A stretch of DNA of 11,420 bases, from assembly GCA_963933885.1 (NCBI GenBank), contig CAWVWF010000111.1, positions 1-11,420 on the forward strand, given 5' to 3'. The notes beneath the pieces are model-generated. The model saw only the letters and a list, made by a program, of their open reading frames with translations. It was not told the origin of the DNA and did no database searches. The DNA is from CAWVWF01 sp963933885 (lineage in GTDB: Bacteria > Bacteroidota > Bacteroidia > Flavobacteriales_C > GCA-002722245). Below, in pieces: positions 1 to 5,709 of the stretch; the first letter of the stretch is position 1, and every line of letters starts with the position of its first letter. Position numbers and translations under genes: made by a program.

Positions 1-1
1 C

Positions 2-409
2 GTTTGGAGTAATAAAATATTAATAGATATACTAAAGGATGCAATTAAGAAGATTCAAACTGTAGTTGCCATTTCTTCAGGTGCTTCGATAAATGGAAGT
101 AGAGGTTGGGGAGGATATTCGTTATCTAAAGCAAGTTTAAACATGTTGATTAAACTATATGCTTCGGAGAATGAAAATACTCGATTTTACGCTTTTGCTC
201 CTGGCTTAGTAGATACTTCGATGCAAGATTACTTATGCAGTGGGAAACTCGATCCTAATTTATTTCCAGCATCTCAAAAGTTAATAAAAGCCCGAAACAC
301 GGAATTTATGCCCTCTATTGAAAAGGCTGGGGAAATATTAGCTAACGCAATTTCTAAACTAAATAAATTACCAAGCGGGAGCTTTGCAGATATTAGAACA
401 ATGGAATAA
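2..409 (+). CDS. Short-chain dehydrogenase/reductase (SDR), 3' part only
   Basis: The frame is open from the left edge, so the N-terminal half with the nucleotide-binding glycine motif lies outside the window; 135 residues remain. The visible part carries the SDR catalytic centre. A Ser at about residue 26 of the fragment (in VVAISSGAS) is followed 13 residues later by Tyr39 and then Lys43 in YSLSK, the usual Ser...YxxxK arrangement. The segment FAPGLVDTSM after the active site matches the SDR 'PG-V-T' region that closes over the cofactor. The family performs NAD(P)H-dependent oxidoreduction in the cytoplasm. The general look recalls sepiapterin-reductase-type SDRs, but the substrate cannot be told from this half. 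An ATG at 143 is internal and should not be taken as the start, because the catalytic motif begins before it. The gene ends tail-to-tail with the next one, overlapping it by 17 bases. Confidence 0.9.
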   Translation, partial: VWSNKILIDILKDAIKKIQTVVAISSGASINGSRGWGGYSLSKASLNMLIKLYASENENTRFYAFAPGLVDTSMQDYLCSGKLDPNLFPASQKLIKARNTEFMPSIEKAGEILANAISKLNKLPSGSFADIRTME

Positions 410-1343
410 TCCTAAGAGATAATATGCTTAAAACTAAAAAAATCATTATTAAATCTATTTGCCAAGGTTTCATCGAACCGTCAAGAAACTCCTTCGAGAA
501 AACAGAAACAGGTAAACCAATTAATAAAATAAGTTCCATTTTATTAACTGGAGATTGCATGAATAACATGGAAAAAAGCAAAAATATACTTAGCCATATC
601 CACAACCAATAATGTACTCTTTCCCTAATTTTTTTACTCTCTACAACGTTAAATAAATTATAAATAAAGAGAAATTCTATTGCCGTAATACCAGATAATA
701 GAACCTGAGAAATACTCATTTGAGCGTTTAATTTTGGCTTGTAAAAATGTATATCAATCAATCTAGACCAATCTAATGGTTCGTCTATCATAAAACTATA
801 AACAACCTTTAAAAACAGAACAAAACAGATTCCTAAAAGTGGTATAATAAAATCCCTCCAAGAATAAGTTTTAATTAGTGTAAGCCCAATTATTGAAAGA
901 AATATTACACCTGAAAATTGTGGTGTAATCGATGCTATAATCCCTAGTATTACACCGATTTCAAAAACAGTAATATAATTATTCTTAGTATTATGAATTG
1001 AAGTGAATTTCCTAATTAATAAAATCATTAGAAACACACTTGAAACCACACTCAATTGACTCCCTTGATTTGGTAAGCCCGTTAAAAACAATATTAGTAA
1101 AAAGCCAGGAGCTATATTATTGATGTGAATGAACTTATTTCGGATAAGATAGCTATTCAGAAAAAGACCTGAAAACAAAGTTAAAATACTTACAAACGTT
1201 ATATCCAGCCATCTTAACGACGTGAATGAATCGTAAGAAACAATAGGTTCAATAGCTGACAAAATAATCCCGCCTGTAAAAACAAGCAGCATTACAGTAT
1301 AACCTACAAACTTATTACCACCTCTAAACACTGAATTTAGCAT
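393..1343 (-). CDS. Polytopic membrane protein, DUF6427-like
   Basis: A 316-residue protein made almost wholly of hydrophobic stretches, with roughly nine or ten membrane spans: about 12-31, 45-67, 75-91, 97-111, a long double span near 122-158, then several more to the C-terminus. The N-terminus (MLNSVFRGGNKF followed at once by a span), the length and the overall pattern resemble the DUF6427 family of Flavobacteriia, an inner-membrane family with no established function. I assign it by resemblance, not by search. No catalytic motif is evident. It is divergent from a 58-residue membrane protein gene, and I recall such a small protein (DUF6341) as a frequent neighbour of DUF6427, which supports both calls. 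ATG at 1343 is used, and a strong Bacteroidota promoter lies right against it. The stop lies inside the 3' end of the convergent dehydrogenase gene. Confidence 0.8.
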   Translation of the reverse strand: MLNSVFRGGNKFVGYTVMLLVFTGGIILSAIEPIVSYDSFTSLRWLDITFVSILTLFSGLFLNSYLIRNKFIHINNIAPGFLLILFLTGLPNQGSQLSVVSSVFLMILLIRKFTSIHNTKNNYITVFEIGVILGIIASITPQFSGVIFLSIIGLTLIKTYSWRDFIIPLLGICFVLFLKVVYSFMIDEPLDWSRLIDIHFYKPKLNAQMSISQVLLSGITAIEFLFIYNLFNVVESKKIRERVHYWLWIWLSIFLLFSMLFMQSPVNKMELILLIGLPVSVFSKEFLDGSMKPWQIDLIMIFLVLSILSLRIIPLF

Positions 1344-1347
1344 ACTT

Positions 1348-1379
1348 CAAAAATAGACTATTATTAGTTTTCTTTTCAA
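1348..1379 (-). promoter_or_regulatory. Promoter of the DUF6427-like gene, possibly leaderless
   Basis: On the minus strand TTG (1377-1379) and TATTTTTG (1348-1355) are separated by 21 bases. This fits the Flavobacterium/Bacteroides primary sigma consensus TTG-N17-23-TAnnTTTG. The -7 element ends only four bases before the ATG at 1343, so initiation at the usual distance would fall on or near the start codon and give a leaderless or nearly leaderless mRNA. Confidence 0.6.
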
Positions 1380-1417
1380 TTATCATTCAGGAATTCGTGA
1401 TTTTCAATAAATCCTAT

Positions 1418-1425
1418 TATATTTG
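1418..1425 (+). promoter_or_regulatory. Promoter -7 element of the 58-residue membrane protein gene
   Basis: TATATTTG matches TAnnTTTG exactly and lies 17 bases before the ATG at 1443, implying a leader of about ten bases. No TTG is seen at the right distance upstream, so the -33 half is weak. It sits 62 bases from the -7 element of the divergent DUF6427-like gene, making a compact divergent promoter pair. Confidence 0.5.
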
Positions 1426-1442
1426 TATCAAATTCAATTAAG

Positions 1443-1619
1443 ATGAACATTAACGGTATCGTAGACTTTTTACACCATTTCTTTTACAAATTATTTGAAG
1501 CACTTCCTTTCGTAGGTTGGTGGGGTAACTACATTTCATTCATCGTAATGGGTGGTTTCTTTGTATACTGGCTACTTGTATTAGCTAAAGACGCCAAAGC
1601 TGAAAAACTAGAAAAATAA
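1443..1619 (+). CDS. Small single-span membrane protein, DUF6341-like (58 aa)
   Basis: A short ORF starting ATG and ending TAA. It has an amphipathic N-terminal stretch (MNINGIVDFLHHFFYKLFEA), then a Trp-rich turn (LPFVGWWGNY, residues 21-30), one membrane span at about 31-48 ending in FFVYWLLVLA, and a charged Lys/Glu tail. Size, the WWxN turn and the VYW at the end of the span resemble the small DUF6341 proteins of Flavobacteriia; the function is unknown. Support for a real gene is strong despite the length: an exact TAnnTTTG element lies just upstream, a clear intrinsic terminator follows 20 bases after the stop, and it is divergent from a DUF6427-like gene, a pairing I recall from this group. 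Family membership is from memory and would need a profile search. Confidence 0.8.
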   Translation: MNINGIVDFLHHFFYKLFEALPFVGWWGNYISFIVMGGFFVYWLLVLAKDAKAEKLEK

Positions 1620-1639
1620 GAATTTCAAAATATATTTTA

Positions 1640-1671
1640 AAACCGTTTCATTTTTGAAGCGGTTTTTTTTT
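1640..1671 (+). terminator. Intrinsic terminator after the 58-residue membrane protein gene
   Basis: A 10-bp stem AAACCGTTTC / GAAGCGGTTT (one G-U pair), with a six-base loop (1650-1655), runs straight into a tract of nine T. It starts 20 bases after the stop codon at 1617-1619. The opposite strand lacks an equally long T tract. Confidence 0.85.
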
Positions 1672-1691
1672 GCCCAAAAATTAAAATATCA

Positions 1692-1725
1692 AACAAAAAA
1701 AAGCCATTCCTAAAGGAATGGCTTT
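1692..1725 (-). terminator. Intrinsic terminator of the aminotransferase gene
   Basis: A perfect 11-bp stem AAAGCCATTCC / GGAATGGCTTT (1700-1710 and 1715-1725) encloses a four-base loop. On the minus strand it is followed by eight T (the A tract at 1695-1702). It lies 28 bases beyond the aminotransferase stop and is the natural end of that transcript. Confidence 0.85.
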
Positions 1726-1752
1726 GTCAATAAAAGTATTTTGTAAAGAAAC

Positions 1753-2991
1753 TTAAGCTTTTTCAGCATCAGCTAATTCAACACATAAACAAACAACTTC
1801 CATTGCTAATTTAATTTCCTCAATTGAAGGAAGTGTTGGCGCTAATCTTATGTTACTATCCTTTGGGTCATTCTTATAAGGGAACGTTGCTCCAGCTCCA
1901 GTTAATTTAACACCAGCTTCAGACGCTAATGCTACAACTCTTTTTGCACATCCATTATTTGTATCTAAAGAGATAAAGTAACCTCCTTTAGGATTTGTCC
2001 ATGTAGCTAATCCCTTTCCTCCTAATTGCTCTTCTAAAATAGAAATAACAATATCAAATTTAGGCTTTATTAAAGCTGCATGCTTTGTCATGTGGTTTTG
2101 TAAACCTGCAAAGTCACCAAAGAATCTACAATGTCTTACTTGGTTGATTTTATCTGGACCGATTGTACTAATCGTTAAATGCTTTCTCATCCAATCCATA
2201 TTCGCTTCAGAACCTCCTAATGCTGCCATTCCTGAACCTGCAAAAGTAATTTTAGAAGTAGAACCATAAATATAAACTCTATCAGCATTTCCAGCAGAAA
2301 TACATTCTTTGAATAAGTTTTTGATTACATCAACATCTTCAGATAAATGGTGAACAGAATATGCATTATCCCAAAAGATTCTAAAATCATTTGCTGCAGT
2401 ATTCATTTTAGCTAAACGATCTACAACTTCATCAGAAACAGATGTTCCAGTTGGGTTATTATATTTAGGTACAACCCAAATTCCTTTAATACTATCATCA
2501 GCTGCTACTAAAGCTTCTACTTGATCCATATCAGGACCATCTACTTTCATATCAACAGTAATCATTTCAATTCCAAAATGCTCACATATTGCGAAGTGAC
2601 GATCATAACCTGGTGATGGACAGATAAATTTAATTTTATCCAACTTCCCCCAAGGTGTAGAAGAACTAACATTCCCATGAGACATGCATCTTGCGATTGT
2701 ATCATGCATCAAAGTAAGGGATGAATTACCTCCTATTACAACTTCTTTAGGTGAATTAACTTCCAAAAACTCTACAAATAAAGCCTTTGCTTCTGGTATA
2801 CCGTCTAATCCTCCATAATTTCTTGAATCAGCTCCTGCAAGGGTTTTATAATCTGCCGCAGTTACTAAATCTAACATTGGTAATGCTAAATCCAATTGTT
2901 CCGCACCAGGCTTTCCTCTTGTCATATCCAATGCTAAATTTTTAGCTTTGGCTGCCTCATACTGTTTCTGTAATGTAGTTAAATCACTCAT
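1753..2991 (-). CDS. PLP-dependent aminotransferase, aspartate aminotransferase (MocR-type/AspT) family
   Basis: A full-length fold-type I aminotransferase of 412 residues, cytoplasmic. The N-terminal motif LDMTRGKPGAEQLDL (about 21-35) is typical of the Aminotran_MocR (PF12897) group, which contains the AspT-type aspartate aminotransferase of Corynebacterium. Landmarks in order are NNPTG (178-182, cofactor-contacting Asn), FWDNAY with the pyridine-binding Asp208, GSTSKITFAGSG with the Schiff-base Lys247, and NIRLAPT with Arg382, which binds the substrate carboxylate. The likely reaction is aspartate + 2-oxoglutarate to oxaloacetate + glutamate, but substrate range is inferred from the family only. 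There is no DNA-binding domain, so this is an enzyme and not a MocR regulator. It is transcribed alone: a promoter and hairpin leader lie upstream and a strong terminator downstream. ATG at 2991 is preferred because translation begins close before the conserved motif. Confidence 0.92.
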   Translation of the reverse strand: MSDLTTLQKQYEAAKAKNLALDMTRGKPGAEQLDLALPMLDLVTAADYKTLAGADSRNYGGLDGIPEAKALFVEFLEVNSPKEVVIGGNSSLTLMHDTIARCMSHGNVSSSTPWGKLDKIKFICPSPGYDRHFAICEHFGIEMITVDMKVDGPDMDQVEALVAADDSIKGIWVVPKYNNPTGTSVSDEVVDRLAKMNTAANDFRIFWDNAYSVHHLSEDVDVIKNLFKECISAGNADRVYIYGSTSKITFAGSGMAALGGSEANMDWMRKHLTISTIGPDKINQVRHCRFFGDFAGLQNHMTKHAALIKPKFDIVISILEEQLGGKGLATWTNPKGGYFISLDTNNGCAKRVVALASEAGVKLTGAGATFPYKNDPKDSNIRLAPTLPSIEEIKLAMEVVCLCVELADAEKA

Positions 2992-2997
2992 AGTATC

Positions 2998-3029
2998 TTG
3001 ATTTTATCAAAGATCAACTTTCATTGATC
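2998..3029 (-). other. Two tandem hairpins in the aminotransferase leader
   Basis: In the predicted leader, GATCAA and TTGATC (3012-3017, 3024-3029) form a 6-bp stem with a six-base loop. Nearer the start codon, TTGAT and ATCAA (2998-3002, 3006-3010) form a 5-bp stem with a three-base loop. Because both use the same ATCAA/TTGAT words, the arms can also pair across hairpins. No T tract follows, so they are not obvious terminators. A role is unproven. Confidence 0.35.
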
Positions 3030-3049
3030 CGTTTAAAAAAATTTCCGAT

Positions 3050-3074
3050 CGCAAAGATAATTAAAATCTTTGCG
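3050..3074 (-). promoter_or_regulatory. Aminotransferase promoter within a 9-bp palindrome
   Basis: TATCTTTG on the minus strand (3052-3059) is an exact TAnnTTTG -7 element about 60 bases before the ATG at 2991. It lies inside a perfect inverted repeat, CGCAAAGAT (3050-3058) and ATCTTTGCG (3066-3074), spaced by seven bases. The plus-strand arm reads AATCTTTG, one base from the -7 consensus. The -33 region is weak (TTTTAG instead of TTG). The symmetry could be a regulator site over the -7 box or the trace of a two-way promoter. Confidence 0.5.
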
Positions 3075-3170
3075 CTAAAAGTCTAAAATCTAAAGCTCTT
3101 TTTTGATTGATCTACATTTAGGCATACTACTTCCAATTTCTTGAATACAATTTATTGATTTTTACTTATA

Positions 3171-3323
3171 TCACGAATTGCATGAACTGATTGAAGTAGC
3201 TACAGAAGAACTAACAGCAAAATCTCCACAATAATCCGTTGCAATTTTTAATCCTGCTGAAAAAACAGAATTGTAAATGCCAGTAATATGGAGATTAAAC
3301 TTTTCAACACGAATTATTACAAC
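3171..3323 (-). pseudogene. Possible remnant of a decayed gene (open frame, no start codon)
   Basis: Fifty sense codons are open between an upstream TAA (3324-3326) and a TGA at 3171-3173, with no ATG, GTG or TTG. The product looks protein-like, containing KIATDYCGDFAVSSS and ending SSCNS, and most third codon positions are A or T as in the neighbouring genes. Just upstream, another frame reads VAQVKMILLSCNNSC, so a frameshift could have split one gene. I do not recognise the family. It could equally be a chance open stretch in AT-rich DNA. Confidence 0.25.
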
Positions 3324-3410
3324 TTAAAAGTATCATTTTCACTTGAGCTACAATATGACTTTTATCTTATTAGTCAATAATCAATGTACTTTACCTAATG
3401 ATAAGGACTT

Positions 3411-3437
3411 ATACAATTGGAGTCAATAAAATTGTAT
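3411..3437 (-). terminator. Weak hairpin after the GreA-like gene
   Basis: An 8-bp inverted repeat, ATACAATT (3411-3418) and AATTGTAT (3430-3437), with an 11-base loop begins about 13 bases beyond the GreA-like stop codon. It is AT-rich and no T tract follows on the minus strand, so it is at best a weak terminator or a 3'-end structure. Nothing better is seen at the end of this gene run. Confidence 0.25.
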
Positions 3438-3450
3438 TTATTCCTAAGAA

Positions 3451-3903
3451 TTATAATACGTTAATCACGTCCCATTTCATCCCATTAAAACTAAGGGATT
3501 CTGATTCAGTCTTATTTTGTAATGCCTGACCAATAGGCGACGCCAAAGAAATCACCATCATTTCAAATCCTTCAATTTTAACTTTACCCAAAGGAATAGA
3601 TATATACAACCAACCTTTATCTGTATTAACTAAAGAACCTAAAGTAATCTTCTTATGAGTAGAAGCAGAATTAATTCCATGAAGCACTTTGTTAAGTTTA
3701 GAAAATTGAGCCAATTGATTCCTCAATTTCTCTTCCTCTAAATGCATCATAGCACGAGACGTATTATGTTTATCTCCAGCTGATGAATTAGACTCCATAA
3801 GCAAACCTTCTTTATGACTTTTCAAGGATGCTTCTATCCTTGAAATACGATTATTTAGTTCGCTTAATACTGCTTGATGAACTTCGCTTTTAGATAATTT
3901 CAT
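3451..3903 (-). CDS. GreA/GreB-like protein (often mislabelled 3-oxoacyl-ACP synthase)
   Basis: A 150-residue protein built like a Gre factor. The N-terminal half (about 1-75) is a charged helical hairpin that should form an antiparallel coiled coil; the C-terminal half (about 83-150) is a beta-rich domain like the FKBP-type Gre C-terminal domain. The turn between helices has SSAGDKHNTSRAM (40-52), a block I recognise from a Flavobacteriia family that databases often call '3-oxoacyl-ACP synthase'. No ketosynthase features are present, so that name is not supported. In GreA the corresponding tip holds an Asp and a Glu three residues apart that hold Mg2+ in the RNA polymerase active site. Here Asp44 is present but the position of the Glu is Asn47, so transcript-cleavage activity is doubtful. 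The ATG overlaps the stop of the upstream TPR gene (TAATG), implying translational coupling. Confidence 0.75.
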   Translation of the reverse strand: MKLSKSEVHQAVLSELNNRISRIEASLKSHKEGLLMESNSSAGDKHNTSRAMMHLEEEKLRNQLAQFSKLNKVLHGINSASTHKKITLGSLVNTDKGWLYISIPLGKVKIEGFEMMVISLASPIGQALQNKTESESLSFNGMKWDVINVL

Positions 3904-5708
3904 TATATCTTATCTCCTCTTAATCTTCGGAAATGTTTCCTAGCTTCTATTGAATAAATACTATCCTCATGTTCGAGAATAATTGCCTCGAAACAACTTA
4001 AAGCCTTAGCTGTCTGACTTAAAACCTTCTCGTAAATTAAACCCATTTCAAATAACGCATCATCCTTTAATAGATCTTGATAGTCAACAGCTTTTTGATA
4101 ATTTTCGATTGCTAATAACCATTTTTTATTTCTTGAATTTATCTCTGCTTTTAGAAAGTAAACATCATCCAACAATGTTGCATTCTTTGGAAACTTAGAT
4201 AAAATCGAATCACAATAATCTAAAGACATCGAATCATTTCGTTGGTAAGCATACAGGTCAGCTTGAGCATACATTTTTAAAGGAACTGTAGAAGTATCCA
4301 TTGCAAGATTATCAGAAATCAAAATAGATAGTTGCATCGCATCATTCGATATAAGTTTAGTTGTACTAGCCTTCAAGACATCCAATTGTGCTTTTGCCCA
4401 TTCAAATTCGCCTGTATAATAATAAGCTTTAGCAGATTTCAACTTTGCCTCATGACCAATTTCATCTTCCTTAAAATCTTGGTTTACCTGACCATATAAA
4501 AGTACAGCTTCCCAAACTTCGTTTTCAACAACATAAATATCAGCCAGTTCAATTTTACACTTAGCACGTTGCGTCATTTTAGCTCTTTGCAAGCCAATAC
4601 ATCTATTTAAATAAAGCTTAGCTTTCTCTATTTCTCCTAAATGAAAAGCTAGCATATGAGCGTAACCCCTCATTAAATCAATTGTAAATGCATTCTCACC
4701 TAAATCTTCAAGTGCCTGCTCATAGCTTTTCTTTAATTGATTAACATCATCGATGGTAGAAGTTGGATCTTCGGTTAATTTATGATTTAAAACTTTAACT
4801 AGATCTAATCTTGCAGTTCGATAATATACTGAGTTGTCACCTTTATCAATTAAATATTGATATGATTTCACAGCTACTTTATAAGCTTTATTCTGAACAC
4901 AAATATTAGCCAAACGAATAATACTTCGTCCATTCTCATCATTCCTTTTATCTAAAGCTTTTGAATGAATAAAGGCTGCATTAAACTTTTTCTCTTGAAG
5001 GTAAAACCAAATCAATAATTCTGTAAGCCCAGTATTATCTGGATTACTTTGAATTTTAGAGAGTAACTCCTTTTGAACTACTTTTCTTCGCTTACCACTT
5101 GAATTATCTGTGAAAAAAGTAGATAATGCATTCTTAACAGATTCTAAATATCCATCTCCGAAATCCATCATTCCAATTAGAGATTCAGAAACCTTAGTAA
5201 TATTCCCTTGAGCTTCGTATACTTTAGCCAATTCAAAAGCAAATGGATAATCCCCCCTTAAAAGCTTCTTTCCTTTCTTATAAGTTTTAATTGCGTAATC
5301 ATATTTCTTTCGCTTATAAAAGCCATTACCAACATTTAGAATAATGTTGGTATTAGGAAGCATTTCATCTATCGCACTTTGATATGATTTTTTGGATTTT
5401 TTGAGTTTACCCCATTTCTCATAAACATATCCTAAATCAATCCCAAGATCAATTCTCTCGGGATTTTTTTTAGCATGTCGTTTTACAAGTTTTTCGGATT
5501 CTTTATATCGCTCTAAGAACAAATAAGAAGTTAACAAAGGAGCATAGTATTTATTTAAAGCTTGATCCTTATGGAGGTCTTCATATAATACTGTTGCCTT
5601 TTCAAACTGCTTTCCTGCAAAATACTGTTGTGCTAACTTTTCATTCTGCGATTGTCCGAAAACAAGTGCAGAAATAAAAACAAATACAGCGCAAACAGAT
5701 AATTTCAT
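3903..5708 (-). CDS. Secreted tetratricopeptide-repeat protein
   Basis: A 601-residue protein. Its signal peptide (MKLSVCAVFVFISALVFG, likely cut before Gln19) directs it to the periplasm or outer envelope; no lipobox Cys is present at the site. The rest is helical repeats with TPR-like spacing of about 34 residues. Examples are AQQYFAGKQFEKATVLYE (about 26-43), GNGFYKRKKYDYAIKTYKKG, and near the C-terminus NSRNKKWLLAIENYQKAV and ALFEMGLIYEKVL. The end, SIYSIEARKHFRRLRGD, is a form I recall from conserved TPR proteins in Flavobacteriia. It is probably a scaffold for an envelope protein complex, but the partner is unknown. ATG at 5708 follows the methionine synthase stop with one base between, and its own stop overlaps the next ATG, so it looks co-translated with both neighbours. 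Confidence 0.85.
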   Translation of the reverse strand: MKLSVCAVFVFISALVFGQSQNEKLAQQYFAGKQFEKATVLYEDLHKDQALNKYYAPLLTSYLFLERYKESEKLVKRHAKKNPERIDLGIDLGYVYEKWGKLKKSKKSYQSAIDEMLPNTNIILNVGNGFYKRKKYDYAIKTYKKGKKLLRGDYPFAFELAKVYEAQGNITKVSESLIGMMDFGDGYLESVKNALSTFFTDNSSGKRRKVVQKELLSKIQSNPDNTGLTELLIWFYLQEKKFNAAFIHSKALDKRNDENGRSIIRLANICVQNKAYKVAVKSYQYLIDKGDNSVYYRTARLDLVKVLNHKLTEDPTSTIDDVNQLKKSYEQALEDLGENAFTIDLMRGYAHMLAFHLGEIEKAKLYLNRCIGLQRAKMTQRAKCKIELADIYVVENEVWEAVLLYGQVNQDFKEDEIGHEAKLKSAKAYYYTGEFEWAKAQLDVLKASTTKLISNDAMQLSILISDNLAMDTSTVPLKMYAQADLYAYQRNDSMSLDYCDSILSKFPKNATLLDDVYFLKAEINSRNKKWLLAIENYQKAVDYQDLLKDDALFEMGLIYEKVLSQTAKALSCFEAIILEHEDSIYSIEARKHFRRLRGDKI

Positions 5709-5709
5709 T

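Larger units (their letters stand above)
3075..3450. other. Long intergenic gap, no intact gene seen
   Basis: This stretch separates the aminotransferase promoter from the 3' end of the long minus-strand gene run. I find no tRNA, riboswitch, transposon end or strong terminator in it. It contains an open minus-strand frame without a start codon (3171-3323, listed separately). It also contains a 30-codon ATG ORF on the plus strand (3288-3380) that overlaps it and has no recognisable promoter, so I do not call it a gene. Confidence 0.6.

Noticed and set aside
143..145. ATG at 143 as the dehydrogenase start
   Set aside because: The frame is open to the left edge and the catalytic Ser and YxxxK motif lie upstream of this ATG.
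424..612. Plus-strand ORF of 62 codons
   Set aside because: It lies wholly antisense to the membrane protein gene and its product is a low-complexity reflection of membrane-span codons; no promoter.
3288..3380. Plus-strand 30-codon ORF starting ATG in the gap
   Set aside because: No TAnnTTTG element at a sensible distance and no recognised similarity; overlaps a better minus-strand open frame.
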